The notes under the pieces: generated by a model | Told to the model about the DNA's origin: nothing | The model's input: the letters and a program-made list of their open reading frames with translations, nothing else | The model's database searches: none | Assembly (NCBI RefSeq): GCF_008905045.1 | Contig: NZ_VWMY01000002.1 | Span: 142,096-206,095 of the forward strand | Origin: Streptomyces albicerus | GTDB taxonomy: Bacteria; Actinomycetota; Actinomycetes; Streptomycetales; Streptomycetaceae | Reading direction: 5' to 3' | Length of the DNA: 64,000 nucleotides | Shown: piece by piece, positions 17,027-26,829 of the stretch | How positions within the stretch are numbered: position 1 is the stretch's first letter | Layout of the letters: the number at the start of each line of letters is the position of its first letter | Position numbers and translations under genes: made by a program

Positions 17027-18544
17027 ATGACCCACCTGTCCGACGCGGGTCCGGCCCCCGTGCTGGCACTCAAGGACATCTCGAAGTCCTTCGGTGCCGT
17101 ACGCGCCCTGCGGGACGTGTCCCTCGAACTGTTCCCCGGCGAAGTGCACGCACTCGCCGGTGAGAACGGCGCGGGCAAGTCGACCCTCATCAAGACGCTC
17201 GCCGGCGTGCATCGACCGGACGCCGGTCAGGTGCTTCTGGACGGCGAGCCCACTCTCTTCCACGGTCCCGCCGACGCCCGGGACGCGGGCATCGCGGTGA
17301 TCTACCAGGAGCCCACGCTCTTTCCCGACCTGTCGATCGCCGAGAACATCTTCATGGGCCGCCAGCCCCGGCGCGCGCTCGGCCGCATAGACCACAAGGC
17401 CACGCACGGCGCGACCCTGGCCCTGATGCAGCGCCTCGGCGTCGAACTCGACCCAGACCGCCCGGCGCGCGGCCTGTCCATCGCCGACCAGCAGATCGTC
17501 GAGATCGCCAAGGCGCTCTCCTTCGACGCGCGCGTCCTGATCATGGACGAGCCGACCGCCGCCCTCACCGGAAGCGAGGTGGCCCGCCTGTTCGGCGTCG
17601 TCCGCACCCTGCGCGAGCAGGGCTCGGCCGTGCTCTTCATCTCGCACCGCCTGGAGGAGATCTTCCAGATCTGCCAGCGGGTCACGACGCTGCGCGACGG
17701 CGCCCTGATCTCCAGCGAGCCGCTGGACGGCATGACCGAGGACGACCTCGTACGCCGCATGGTCGGCCGCGACCTCGACGAGCTCTACCCCAAGCAGGAC
17801 GTCGAGGCGGGCGAAGTCGCCCTGAGCGTACGGCGGCTGACCCGCGAGGGTGTCTTCACCGACGTCTCCTTCGACGTCCGGCGCGGCGAGATCGTCGGCC
17901 TCGCCGGTCTCGTCGGCGCCGGGCGCACGGAGGTCGCCCGGGCCGTCTTCGGCGTCGACCGCTGGGACGCCGGAGAGGTCGAGATCGACGGCAGGAAGTT
18001 GACGAACGGCGCGCCCTCCACGGCCATGGCCTCCGGGCTCGCCCTCGTCCCCGAGGACCGCCGCGCCCAGGGCCTGGTGATGGACATGTCCATCGAGCGC
18101 AACATCGGACTGACCGGACTGCGGACGACGGTCAAGGCGGGCCTCATGGACCGCGGCGCCGAGCGCAGCCGCTCGCTGGACTGGGCGGTCAAGCTGCAGG
18201 TGAAGTACGCGCGGATCGCCGACACCGTCAACACGCTCTCCGGCGGCAACCAGCAGAAGGTCGTCCTCGCCAAGTGGCTCGCCACCGGCCCGAAGGTACT
18301 GATCGTCGACGAGCCCACCCGTGGCATCGACGTCGGTACGAAGGCCGAGGTGCACCGGCTGCTCAGCCAGCTGGCCGCCGACGGCGTGGCCGTCCTGATG
18401 ATCTCCTCCGACCTGCCCGAGATCCTCGGCATGGCCGACCGTGTCCTCGTGATGCACGAGGGCCGGCTCACCGCCGAGATCCCACGCTCCGAAGCCACCG
18501 AGGAAACCGTGATGGCCGCAGCAACAGGGAGGGCCGCCGCATGA
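17027..18544 (+). CDS. rhamnose ABC transporter ATP-binding protein (double-domain sugar type)
   Basis: A 505-residue CUT2-class ATPase with two nucleotide-binding halves. The first has Walker [10 protein letters not shown] near residue 45 and Walker [12 protein letters not shown]; the second has the signature [15 protein letters not shown] near residue 407 and Walker [13 protein letters not shown], with a degenerate phosphate loop as usual in this class. It energises import through the two permeases that follow. ATG 17027 has GAGGAG upstream; an earlier in-frame ATG lies in the leader. Its stop overlaps the next ATG. Rhamnose specificity is inferred from the locus. Confidence 0.9.
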   Translation: MTHLSDAGPAPVLALKDISKSFGAVRALRDVSLELFPGEVHALAGENGAGKSTLIKTLAGVHRPDAGQVLLDGEPTLFHGPADARDAGIAVIYQEPTLFPDLSIAENIFMGRQPRRALGRIDHKATHGATLALMQRLGVELDPDRPARGLSIADQQIVEIAKALSFDARVLIMDEPTAALTGSEVARLFGVVRTLREQGSAVLFISHRLEEIFQICQRVTTLRDGALISSEPLDGMTEDDLVRRMVGRDLDELYPKQDVEAGEVALSVRRLTREGVFTDVSFDVRRGEIVGLAGLVGAGRTEVARAVFGVDRWDAGEVEIDGRKLTNGAPSTAMASGLALVPEDRRAQGLVMDMSIERNIGLTGLRTTVKAGLMDRGAERSRSLDWAVKLQVKYARIADTVNTLSGGNQQKVVLAKWLATGPKVLIVDEPTRGIDVGTKAEVHRLLSQLAADGVAVLMISSDLPEILGMADRVLVMHEGRLTAEIPRSEATEETVMAAATGRAAA

Positions 18545-19581
18545 CGGTGACCGCTCCCAACCCCGCTCCCGCCGCCGAGGTGCCCAAGTCGAGCAGTACC
18601 CGGCTGGTGGACCGCGTCTTCAAGATGCGTGAACTCGCCATCCTGGTCGTCTTCCTGGTGATGATCGTCATCACCCAGATGGGCAACAGCGAGTTCCTCT
18701 CCGAGCAGGGCATCAAGGACCTTCTGCTGAACGCCACGATCCTGATGCTGGTCGCCACCGGCCAGTCGCTGGTCGTGATCACCCGGAACGTCGATCTGTC
18801 GGTCGGCTCGACACTCGGCATCAGCGCCTTCGCGGCCGGCACGTACCTGGAGGGCGGCGGGAACTCCGTCATCGCGGTGGCCCTCGCGGTCCTGCTCGGG
18901 ATCGGCTGCGGACTGCTGAACGGAATCCTCGTCAGTCTCGGCCAGGTGCCCGCCCTCGTCGTCACGCTCGGCACCCTCTACATCATCCGCGGCATCGACT
19001 CCATCTGGGTCGGCTCCCGGCAGATCACCGCGGCCGGCCTGCCGGACGGCTTCATCGACTTCGGCTCCGGCGGCCTCTCCGCCGTACCGTGGCTGGCGAT
19101 GATCGCGCTGGCGGTGCTGATCGCGACGGCGTACTACCTCAAGCACTTCGGCAGCGGCCGCGAGCTGTACGCGCTCGGCTCCAACCCGGAGGCCGCCCGC
19201 CTCGCCGGCATCCCGGTACGCAAGCGGATCCTGGCCGCGTACACCTTCTGCGGAGCCCTCGCGGGCCTCGCGGGCGCCCTGTACCTCGCCCGGTTCGGCA
19301 ACGTCGACTCCGGCACCGGCAACGGCTACGAACTCACCGTCGTCAGCGCGGTCGTGGTCGGCGGCGTCGTCTTCACCGGCGGCTCCGGCAGCGTCTACGG
19401 AGCGGCACTCGGCGCACTGCTGCTCACCTCCATCAACAGCGTGCTGCCCGCCCTCGGCGTCAGCTCGGTGTGGGTGCTCGCCATCAACGGCATCCTGCTC
19501 ATCCTCGCCATCGCGGTCGACCGGATCGTCGCCCTGCGTGTGGCGTCCGCACTGAAGAAGAGGAACGCCCGCCATGGCTGA
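18541..19581 (+). CDS. rhamnose ABC transporter permease
   Basis: A 346-residue membrane permease of the ribose/rhamnose (RbsC/RhaP) class with eight to ten hydrophobic segments. The core motif [17 protein letters not shown] near residue 78 and the cytoplasmic loop [16 protein letters not shown] near residue 210 are diagnostic. It is coupled by ATGA to the ATPase, and its 3' end overlaps the next permease by eight bases. Together the two permeases should form the inner-membrane channel. Confidence 0.9.
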   Translation: MTVTAPNPAPAAEVPKSSSTRLVDRVFKMRELAILVVFLVMIVITQMGNSEFLSEQGIKDLLLNATILMLVATGQSLVVITRNVDLSVGSTLGISAFAAGTYLEGGGNSVIAVALAVLLGIGCGLLNGILVSLGQVPALVVTLGTLYIIRGIDSIWVGSRQITAAGLPDGFIDFGSGGLSAVPWLAMIALAVLIATAYYLKHFGSGRELYALGSNPEAARLAGIPVRKRILAAYTFCGALAGLAGALYLARFGNVDSGTGNGYELTVVSAVVVGGVVFTGGSGSVYGAALGALLLTSINSVLPALGVSSVWVLAINGILLILAIAVDRIVALRVASALKKRNARHG

Positions 19582-20581
19582 CTCCGCTCTCGCGCGCGCC
19601 GTCCGCTGGGACACGGTTGTCGGCGCCCTCCTCATCGTCGTCCTGCTGCTGTCCTTCACCACCGTGGACGGCTTCGGCAACGCCCTCAACCTCTCGTTCC
19701 TGATCGGCAACACCCTGCCCATCGCGCTGATCGCCCTGCCGATGACCCTGCTCGTGGTGTCGGGCGAGATCGACCTGTCGGTCGCCTCCACGGCCGGTCT
19801 GTCCGGCGCGGTGATGGGCGCCCTGTGGAACCAGGGCATGACGATCGAGACGATCATCCCGATCTGTCTGCTCCTCGGCGTGGTGTGCGGGCTGATCAAC
19901 GGCCTGCTGGTGACGCGGCTCGGACTGCCGTCCCTGGCGGTCACCATCGGAACGCTCGCCGCCTACCGGGGCATCGCGCAGATCGTGCTCGGCTCGGACG
20001 CGGTGACCGACTTCCCCACCCAGTACCTGGACTTCGCGGCCGGACGCATCGGGGACACCTTCATCCCGTACGCCTTCCTGCCCTTCCTCGTGCTGCTCGC
20101 GATCGCCGTGGTCGCGCTGCACGCCACACCGTTCGGGCGCTCGCTGTTCGCGGTCGGCGCCAGTGAGGAGGCCGCGCGGTTCGCCGGCATCCGCGTCAAG
20201 CGGCAGAAGCTGATCCTGTTCACCGTGACCGGGCTGATGGCTTCGCTGACCGGCATCTTCTGGGCGCTGCACTACGCCAGCGCCCGCTTCGACAACGCCA
20301 CGGGGCTCGAACTCTCCGTCGTGGCGGCAGTACTGCTCGGCGGCATCGACTTCGACGGCGGCAAGGGCACGCTCGGCGGCGCGATCGCGGGAGTCTTCCT
20401 GCTCGGCGCGCTGCAGAACGTGATGAGCCTCCAGGATGTCTCCGCCCAGTCGCAGATCGTCGTCACCGGCGTTCTGCTCGTCCTCTCCGTGCTCGGCCCC
20501 CGGGTGGCACGGCAGATCTCCGTCGCGAGGGCGGGTCGCAGAGCCGCCTCCGCATCCACCTCTGCGCCAACCACCTCGTAA
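19574..20581 (+). CDS. rhamnose ABC transporter permease (second)
   Basis: A 335-residue permease of the same class as its neighbour. It has TLLVVSGEIDLSVASTAGL near residue 58 and the EAA-like loop AVGASEEAARFAGIRV near residue 193, and it ends in an Ala/Ser/Thr-rich tail. Two different permeases per system is typical of rhamnose transporters described in rhizobia (RhaP/RhaQ). Confidence 0.9.
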   Translation: MADSALARAVRWDTVVGALLIVVLLLSFTTVDGFGNALNLSFLIGNTLPIALIALPMTLLVVSGEIDLSVASTAGLSGAVMGALWNQGMTIETIIPICLLLGVVCGLINGLLVTRLGLPSLAVTIGTLAAYRGIAQIVLGSDAVTDFPTQYLDFAAGRIGDTFIPYAFLPFLVLLAIAVVALHATPFGRSLFAVGASEEAARFAGIRVKRQKLILFTVTGLMASLTGIFWALHYASARFDNATGLELSVVAAVLLGGIDFDGGKGTLGGAIAGVFLLGALQNVMSLQDVSAQSQIVVTGVLLVLSVLGPRVARQISVARAGRRAASASTSAPTTS

Positions 20582-20604
20582 CTCCTCCGAAAGGCACCAC
20601 CACC

Positions 20605-21690
20605 ATGTCCTCCATCAAGCTCCGCCGGGCCTGTGCGGCCCTGGCCGCTGTCACCTCCCTCGCGCTCGCCGGGACCGCCTGCGGCGGCGGCACCTCCAAG
20701 GACGACGTCAAGGAAGAGGGCGGCTCGAACGCCTCGGCCGGCAAGGCCGACCCGAACGCGGCCACCAAGAAGGGCCTGACCGTCGGCTTCCTGCCCAAGC
20801 AGGTAAACAACCCGTACTTCACCACCGCCGACAAGGGCGGCGAAGCGGCGCTGAAGGAGCTGGGCTCCAGCTACAAGGAGGTCGGCCCCAGCAGTGCCAC
20901 GGACACCTCGGGCCAGGTGAGCTACGTCAACACGCTCACCCAGCAGCAGGTCGACGCGATGGCCGTCTCCGCGCAGGACCCCGGCGCCCTGTGCACCGCG
21001 CTCAAGCAGGCCATGAAGAACGACATCAAGGTCGTCACGTACGACTCCGACACCAAGCCCGACTGCCGCAACGCCTTCGTCTCGCAGGCCAGCGCCGAGG
21101 CCCTCGGCCGCACCGAGGTCCAGCTCCTCGCCGAGCAGATCGGCTACAAGGGCGAGATCGCGATCCTTTCGGCCGCGCAGACCGCGACGAACCAGAACAC
21201 CTGGATCGAGTTCATGAAGGACGAGCTCAAGGATCCCAAGTACAAGGACATGAAGCTGGTCAAGGTCGCGTTCGGCAACGACGACGCCCAGCAGTCCTTC
21301 CAGCAGACCCAGGGCCTGCTCCAGGAGCACCCGAAGCTGGCCGGCATCATCTCCCCGACCACCGTCGGCATCAAGGCGGCCGCCCAGTACCTGTCGGGCT
21401 CGAAGTACAAGGGCAAGGTCAAGCTGACCGGCCTCGGCACCCCGAACGACATGCGCAAGTACGTGAAGAACGGCACCGTCGACGCCTTCGAGCTGTGGGA
21501 CCCGGCGAAGCTCGGCGAGCTGGCCGCGCGTACCGCCGTCGCGCTGTCGTCCGGTCAGATCACCGGCAAGGAGGGCGAGACCTTCAAGGCCGGCGACATG
21601 GGCACGTTCACCATCGGCAAGGACGGCGTGATCGACCTCGGCAAGCCGACCGTCTTCGACAAGAAGAACATCGACCAGTTCAACTTCTGA
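20605..21690 (+). CDS. rhamnose-binding lipoprotein
   Basis: A 361-residue periplasmic-binding-protein-like lipoprotein. The signal peptide ends in LAGTAC with the acylated Cys at residue 26, followed by a flexible Gly/Ser/Lys segment. The mature domain begins TVGFLPKQVNNPYF and ends with the FTIGKDGVIDLG region typical of RhaS-type rhamnose-binding proteins. It delivers sugar to the two permeases. ATG 20605 follows a GAAAGG site, 23 bases after the upstream gene. Confidence 0.9.
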   Translation: MSSIKLRRACAALAAVTSLALAGTACGGGTSKDDVKEEGGSNASAGKADPNAATKKGLTVGFLPKQVNNPYFTTADKGGEAALKELGSSYKEVGPSSATDTSGQVSYVNTLTQQQVDAMAVSAQDPGALCTALKQAMKNDIKVVTYDSDTKPDCRNAFVSQASAEALGRTEVQLLAEQIGYKGEIAILSAAQTATNQNTWIEFMKDELKDPKYKDMKLVKVAFGNDDAQQSFQQTQGLLQEHPKLAGIISPTTVGIKAAAQYLSGSKYKGKVKLTGLGTPNDMRKYVKNGTVDAFELWDPAKLGELAARTAVALSSGQITGKEGETFKAGDMGTFTIGKDGVIDLGKPTVFDKKNIDQFNF

Positions 21691-21707
21691 TCCCCGGAGG
21701 GTTGTTG

Positions 21708-22028
21708 ATGCAGCGCGTGTGCTTCCTGCTGAAGGTCAGGGCGGACCGCCTCGACGAGTACCGCGAGCGGCACGCCGCCGTGTGGCCCGAGATGCTCGAC
21801 GCACTCTCGGCCACCGGCTGGCGCAACTACTCGCTCTTCCTGCGCGAGGACGGCCTGCTCGTCGGCTATCTCGAGACCGAGGACTTCGAGGCCGCCCTGG
21901 CCGGTATGGAGGCCACCGACGTCAACGCCCGTTGGCAGGCCGAGATGGCGCCGTTCTTCGAGTCGTTGGACGGCGCCCGGCCCGACGAGACCATGAAACC
22001 GCTCACCGAGGTGTTCCACCTCGCCTGA
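21708..22028 (+). CDS. rhaM: L-rhamnose mutarotase
   Basis: A 106-residue protein of the RhaM (YiiL/RhaU) family, which interconverts the alpha and beta anomers of L-rhamnose so the isomerase gets its preferred form. Family features include ERHAAVWPEML near residue 20 (catalytic His), NYSLFL near residue 43, and MAPFF near residue 88. A GGAGG site lies ten bases before ATG 21708. It sits in the transporter operon, 17 bases after the binding protein, and supports rhamnose as the substrate of the system. Confidence 0.93.
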   Translation: MQRVCFLLKVRADRLDEYRERHAAVWPEMLDALSATGWRNYSLFLREDGLLVGYLETEDFEAALAGMEATDVNARWQAEMAPFFESLDGARPDETMKPLTEVFHLA

Positions 22029-22075
22029 CCCCCCGCCCCTCTCCCCGCACCTCGCCGACAATGGAGTCCCCCGAG

Positions 22076-23500
22076 ATGAAGAGACGTACGTTGCTGGCCG
22101 CTGCCGCACTGGGCGCCATAGCCACCCCCGCCCTCGCCGCCGGCACGGCACGGGCCGCCGACCCCGGCCCCTCGGTCACCCAGACCGGCAACACCACGCT
22201 CGACAGCCAGGCCATCTTCTTCGTCTCCTACGACGGCCTGGTCAACAACAACTCGTTCCAGAAGAACGGGCTGCTGACCTACAAGGGCTACCAGTACGCC
22301 GTCTGGTACACCGCCGACCGCAACGCCGTCGTCGGCCGCCGTGTGCTCGGCGGCAGCACCTGGTCGACGGTCAAGGTCGGCCACACCCTCCGGTACAACG
22401 ACTCCCACAACGTCATCTCCATGGGCGTCTCCAAGGTCGACGGCCGCCTCCACCTCAACATGGACTCCCACAGCGACGGCTTCACCTACGTGAAGTCGGT
22501 GGCCGGGCTCATGGACAACCCCGCCGGGCTGAGCTGGACCACGAGCCGCTTCGGAGCGCCGCAGTCCACGCTCGACGGGCTCGCGCTCACCTCGCAGTTC
22601 ACGTACCCGCAGTTCATCTCCATGCCCGACGGAAAGCTCCAGCTCAGCTATCGCGTCGGGATCTCCGGCAACGGCCGCAACGCCCTCGCCGAGTACAACG
22701 GCACGTCCTGGACGAACCTCGGCGAGTGGACCAGCTCCACCGGCACGTACACCAGCGAGCACGGTTCCAGCTCCGTCCGCAACATGTACCTGCACGGCAT
22801 CGACTACGACAAGAACGGCCGGCTGCACTCCTTCTTCACCTGGCGCGAGCAGAACGGCGCCGTGATGTGCAACGGCGGCGGCATCACCAACCACGACACG
22901 GGCTACGTCTACTCGGACGACCGCGGCCGCACCTGGCGCAACAACGCGGGCGCCGTGGTCGGCACCACCGGCGGCTCCGACAGGGTCGCCGTCACCGACA
23001 GCGGCCTGGTCGTCGACCCGCTGAACCCGGACCACTCCCTGATGAACCAGGAGAGCCAGGCCACCGACTCCGCGGGCCGTCCGCACGCGATCATCAGCTA
23101 TGTGCCGGGCCGCTTCGGCCAGTGCACCACCAACTACGTCACCAACCGGACGGCCAACGGACGCGCCTTCCACGTCCGCAAGACCGCCACGGGGACCTGG
23201 CGCAAGACCGAGATCCCGGTCGCCCTGAACTCCAGCCAGCGCACCAGGCTGATCCTCGACAAGTACGACAACGCCTACGCGATCCTGCCGTTCGGACGGA
23301 TCGTCGCGGCGTCGGCCGCCTCCGGCCACACGGACTGGACGACCCTGTTCGACGGCAGCGGCCTCAACGCCTTCGGCGAGGTCGTCGTCGACGAGACCCG
23401 GATAGCCCAGGACGGCGTGCTGTCGATCCTCTACCAGGTGAAGTCCAGCGGTACGACGCCCTCGGCGCTCCGAGTCGTCGACTTCAGGCTGCCTGCATGA
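22076..23500 (+). CDS. secreted BNR-repeat protein, candidate rhamnosyl-glucuronate lyase
   Basis: A 474-residue secreted protein. The signal peptide (MKRRTLLAAAALG, ending ARA near residue 27) has a twin Arg compatible with Tat export. The rest matches the BNR_4 beta-propeller group, with NDSHNVISMGVSKVDG, LNMDSHSDGF and repeated Asp-box-like segments such as YSDDRGRTW. This fold includes the ulvan lyases (PL24/25) and the fungal L-rhamnose-alpha-1,4-D-glucuronate lyase (PL42). Its place inside a rhamnose uptake operon suggests it frees rhamnose from rhamnose-capped acidic glycans outside the cell. ATG 22076 follows GGAG; the in-frame ATG at 22061 lacks a site. The fold is fairly secure; the lyase activity is inference. 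Confidence 0.75.
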   Translation: MKRRTLLAAAALGAIATPALAAGTARAADPGPSVTQTGNTTLDSQAIFFVSYDGLVNNNSFQKNGLLTYKGYQYAVWYTADRNAVVGRRVLGGSTWSTVKVGHTLRYNDSHNVISMGVSKVDGRLHLNMDSHSDGFTYVKSVAGLMDNPAGLSWTTSRFGAPQSTLDGLALTSQFTYPQFISMPDGKLQLSYRVGISGNGRNALAEYNGTSWTNLGEWTSSTGTYTSEHGSSSVRNMYLHGIDYDKNGRLHSFFTWREQNGAVMCNGGGITNHDTGYVYSDDRGRTWRNNAGAVVGTTGGSDRVAVTDSGLVVDPLNPDHSLMNQESQATDSAGRPHAIISYVPGRFGQCTTNYVTNRTANGRAFHVRKTATGTWRKTEIPVALNSSQRTRLILDKYDNAYAILPFGRIVAASAASGHTDWTTLFDGSGLNAFGEVVVDETRIAQDGVLSILYQVKSSGTTPSALRVVDFRLPA

Positions 23501-23579
23501 CGGAGTCCGTTTCGGCTGGGCACGCGGGTAATCTGACTGCGTGCCCACCACTCCCCGTTCCCCCGGAGGTAACCGCCTG

Positions 23580-24605
23580 ATGGCCCAGTCGGTGGGTATC
23601 AAGGACGTCGCACGAGTCGCCGGAGTCTCCGTCGGCACGGTCTCGAACGTCATCAACCGCCCGGACACGGTCGCCTCCGAGACCCGCGCCCGGGTGCTCT
23701 CCGCCATCGACCGGCTCGGCTACGTCCGCAGTGAGTCGGCGCGGCAGCTGCGCGCCGGCCGCAGCCGGATCATGGGCCTGCTCGTCCTCGACATGGGCAA
23801 CCCCTTCTTCGTGGACGTCGCGCGCGGCGCCGAGCGGGCCGCCCGCGAGGCCGGACTCGGCGTGATGGTCTGCAACAGCGCGCAGAGCCCGGGCGAGGAG
23901 GCCGACTACCTGTCGCTCTTCGCCGAGCAGCGGGTACGCGGCGTCCTGCTGACCCCCGCCGACGCGACCGGCCGCAACATAGACACGTTCCGCCGCCACG
24001 GCATCCCCTTCGTCCTCGTCGACCGGGTCGCCGAGGGCACCACCGAGTGCTCGGTGTCCGTCGACGACGTCGCGGGCGGCGCGCTCGCCGTGCGGCATCT
24101 CATCGACGCCGGTCACCGCTCCATCGCGTACGTGAGCGGGCCGCCCGGACTGAACCAGGTCAGGGACCGCCGCACGGGCGCCCTGAACGCGCTGGCCGAG
24201 GCGGGACTCGGCCCGGAGTGCCTGCGCGAACTGCCCACCGAGCGGCTCGACGTGGCCGCGGGCCGCGACGCCGGAGCCCGCCTCCTCGGCCTCGGCGACC
24301 GCCCGACCGCCGTCTTCTGCGCCAACGACCTGCTCGCCCTCGGCGTCCTGCAGGCCATGTTCGCGGCCGGCGTGAGCGTCCCGGACGACCTCGCGATCGT
24401 CGGCTACGACGACATCGAGTTCGCGGCCGCCGCGGCCGTCCCGCTGACCTCCGTGCGGCAGCCCGCCGTGACCATGGGCGCACTCGCCGCCGAGCTCCTC
24501 CTGGAGGAGACCGAGGCCGAGACGGCACCCATTCCGCACGAGCACCGGCGCGTGGTGCTCCAGCCGGAGCTGGTGGTGCGCCGCTCCAGCCTTCCACCGC
24601 GCTGA
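23580..24605 (+). CDS. LacI-family transcriptional regulator of rhamnose genes
   Basis: A 341-residue regulator. The N-terminal helix-turn-helix reads IKDVARVAGVSVGTVSNVINRP with the hinge ESARQLRAGRS near residue 55; the rest is a periplasmic-binding-protein-like sugar sensor. ATG 23580 is preceded by CGGAGGT at ten bases; a GTG at 23541 would add 13 residues without a good site. As the last gene of the transporter operon it probably autoregulates and binds the palindromes at 16776-16983, with rhamnose or rhamnulose as inducer. Confidence 0.88.
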   Translation: MAQSVGIKDVARVAGVSVGTVSNVINRPDTVASETRARVLSAIDRLGYVRSESARQLRAGRSRIMGLLVLDMGNPFFVDVARGAERAAREAGLGVMVCNSAQSPGEEADYLSLFAEQRVRGVLLTPADATGRNIDTFRRHGIPFVLVDRVAEGTTECSVSVDDVAGGALAVRHLIDAGHRSIAYVSGPPGLNQVRDRRTGALNALAEAGLGPECLRELPTERLDVAAGRDAGARLLGLGDRPTAVFCANDLLALGVLQAMFAAGVSVPDDLAIVGYDDIEFAAAAAVPLTSVRQPAVTMGALAAELLLEETEAETAPIPHEHRRVVLQPELVVRRSSLPPR

Positions 24606-24741
24606 GCGGTTGTTCAGTACGCGCGCGGCGGTCGCCTGAGCGGCCGGTCGATACGGATTTCTTGATCCCCGGGGTCGGCTCACCGGAGAACTTGTGCTGA
24701 ACTGGGTCGCAGCCAGGAATCCATCCGTCTCGGGAGCCCCC

Positions 24742-26043
24742 TTGAGCGCCAGCTACCGTCAGCCCGGTGTCGTCCTCAGCGACCGCCACTTCACCGTGCC
24801 CCTCGACCACGACGATCCCTCCGGGGAGACGATCGAGCTGTACGCCCGTGAAGTGGTCGCGAGCGACAAGACGGACCAGGACCTGCCCTGGCTGGTGTAC
24901 CTCCAGGGCGGCCCGGGCTTCGGCGCCAACCGCTTCGTCGGCAAGCAGGCCTGGCTCGGCCGCGCCCTGAAGGACTACCGCGTCCTGCTCCTCGACCAGC
25001 GCGGCACCGGGAGCTCCTCGCCCGTCAACCGGCAGACCCTCCCGCTGCGCGGCGGCCCTCACGAACAGGCCGACTACCTCGCGCTGTTCCGCGCCGACTC
25101 CATCGTCCGCGACTGCGAGGCGATCCGCCCGGCCGTCACCGGCGGCGCCCCCTGGACCGCCCTCGGCCAGAGCTTCGGCGGCTTCTGCGCGACCCACTAC
25201 CTGTCCACCGCTCCCGAGGGACTGAGCGCCGCCCTGATCACCGGCGGCCTGCCCTCCCTCGACGGGCACGCCGACGACATCTACCGGGCCGCGTACCCGC
25301 GCATCGAGCGCAAGGTCGCCGCCCACTACGCGCGTTATCCCCAGGACGTCGAGCGGGCCCGGCGGATCGCCGAGTACCTGCTGCGCCACGAGCCCGTCCT
25401 GAACGGAGGCTACCGGCTCACCGTCGAAGCCTTCCAGTCCCTCGGCATCCTCCTCGGCGGCAGCGAGGGCAGCCACCGCCTGCACTACCTCCTGGAAAAC
25501 GCCTTCGTCCGCACGGCCCAGGGCCCGGCGCTCTCCGACGCCTTCCAGGAGGACGTCCAGTCCGTGCTGTCGTTCGCCGGCCACCCGCTGTACGCGCTGG
25601 TCCACGAGGCCTGCTACGCCCAGGGCGGCAGCCCCACCGCCTGGTCCGCCGAGCGGGTCCGCGCCGACTTCCCGCAGTTCGACGCGGGCAAGACCCTCGC
25701 GGGCGACGGTCCGGTGCTCTTCACGGGCGAGTCCGTGCACCCGTGGACCTTCGACTGCGACCCGGCCCTGCGCCCGCTGCGTGAGACGGCGGACCTCCTC
25801 GCCGAACGCACCGACTGGGCCCCGCTGTACGACCCCGACCGCCTCGCCGGCAACGAGGTCCCCGTCGCCGCGGCCGTCTACCACGACGACATGTACGTCG
25901 ACACGGAGCACTCCCTGCGCACGGCCCGGGCGATCCGCGGCCTGCGGACGTACGTCACGGACGAGTTCGAGCACGACGGAGTGCGGGCGGGCGGGCCGCG
26001 GGTACTGGACCGTCTGATCGCGCTGTCGCGGGACGAGGTCTGA
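24742..26043 (+). CDS. alpha/beta hydrolase, prolyl aminopeptidase-like (S33)
   Basis: A 433-residue alpha/beta-fold hydrolase of the proline iminopeptidase class. It has the oxyanion motif LQGGPGFG near residue 57, LLLDQRGTGSS near residue 85 and the nucleophile elbow GQSFGG with Ser near residue 144; acid and His come from the C-terminal part (HDDMYVD, EFEHDGVRAGG). It probably removes N-terminal proline from peptides in the cytoplasm. The start is uncertain: TTG 24742 with GGGAG upstream fits the beginning of the conserved region, and GTG 24694 with GGAG would add 16 residues. Confidence 0.82.
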   Translation: MSASYRQPGVVLSDRHFTVPLDHDDPSGETIELYAREVVASDKTDQDLPWLVYLQGGPGFGANRFVGKQAWLGRALKDYRVLLLDQRGTGSSSPVNRQTLPLRGGPHEQADYLALFRADSIVRDCEAIRPAVTGGAPWTALGQSFGGFCATHYLSTAPEGLSAALITGGLPSLDGHADDIYRAAYPRIERKVAAHYARYPQDVERARRIAEYLLRHEPVLNGGYRLTVEAFQSLGILLGGSEGSHRLHYLLENAFVRTAQGPALSDAFQEDVQSVLSFAGHPLYALVHEACYAQGGSPTAWSAERVRADFPQFDAGKTLAGDGPVLFTGESVHPWTFDCDPALRPLRETADLLAERTDWAPLYDPDRLAGNEVPVAAAVYHDDMYVDTEHSLRTARAIRGLRTYVTDEFEHDGVRAGGPRVLDRLIALSRDEV

Positions 26044-26091
26044 ACCTTCAATTCTCTGCGTGAGCGGCTGGGCCCGATTAATGTGCCGAGC

Positions 26092-26826
26092 ATGACCGAG
26101 CCGACGAACGACCAGCTCAAGCCCATGCCCGACGACTGGAAGCGGGCCCTCGCCGTGGTGGCCCACCCGGACGACCTGGAGTACGGCTGCTCGGCCGCGA
26201 TCGCCGCATGGACCGACGGCGGCCGAGAGGTCGCGTACGTCCTGGCGACCCGCGGCGAGGCCGGCATCGACACCCTGGAACCGGACAAGTGCGGACCGCT
26301 GCGCGAACGCGAGCAACGGGCCAGCGCGGCGGTCGTAGGGGTCACCGAGGTGGAGTTCCTCGACCACAGGGACGGTGTCGTCGAGTACGGCACCGCCCTG
26401 CGGCGGGACATCGCGGCGGCGATCCGCAGGCACCGCCCCGAACTGGTGATCACCCTCAACCACCGGGACACCTGGGGCGGAGTCGCCTGGAACACGCCCG
26501 ACCACGTCGCCGTGGGCAGGGCCACGCTCGACGCCGCCGCGGACGCCGGCAACCGCTGGATCTTCCCCGAGCTGGGCCTCGAGCCCTGGAACGGCGTGCG
26601 CTGGGTCGCCGTCGCGGGCTCCAACACCCCTACGCACGCGGTGGACGCGACGCCCGGCCTGGAGCGCGCGGTGCTTTCCCTGCTCGAACACCGCACCTAC
26701 ATCGAGGTGTTGACGGACGAGGACCCCGAGACGTACGTACGGTCCTTTCTGACCGGTCACGCGCAGACCACGGGCGAGCGCTTCGGCGGGAAGCCCGCGG
26801 TCGCCTTCGAACTCTTCGGCAGGTAG
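26092..26826 (+). CDS. PIG-L family zinc deacetylase
   Basis: A 244-residue protein with the family zinc motif AHPDD (residues 24-28) and a later NHRDTWGG segment near residue 120 containing the third metal-ligand region. PIG-L enzymes remove acetyl groups from N-acetylglucosamine conjugates (as in MshB or Mca of mycothiol metabolism) or from antibiotics. The precise substrate is not visible. No strong ribosome binding site precedes ATG 26092. It ends four bases before the sigma factor gene starts, suggesting cotranscription. Confidence 0.85.
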   Translation: MTEPTNDQLKPMPDDWKRALAVVAHPDDLEYGCSAAIAAWTDGGREVAYVLATRGEAGIDTLEPDKCGPLREREQRASAAVVGVTEVEFLDHRDGVVEYGTALRRDIAAAIRRHRPELVITLNHRDTWGGVAWNTPDHVAVGRATLDAAADAGNRWIFPELGLEPWNGVRWVAVAGSNTPTHAVDATPGLERAVLSLLEHRTYIEVLTDEDPETYVRSFLTGHAQTTGERFGGKPAVAFELFGR

Positions 26827-26829
26827 CCG

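Noticed and set aside
17785..19947. A 720-codon antisense frame across the rhamnose transporter
   Set aside because: It is low-complexity and Arg/Ser-rich, without motifs, opposite clear permease genes.
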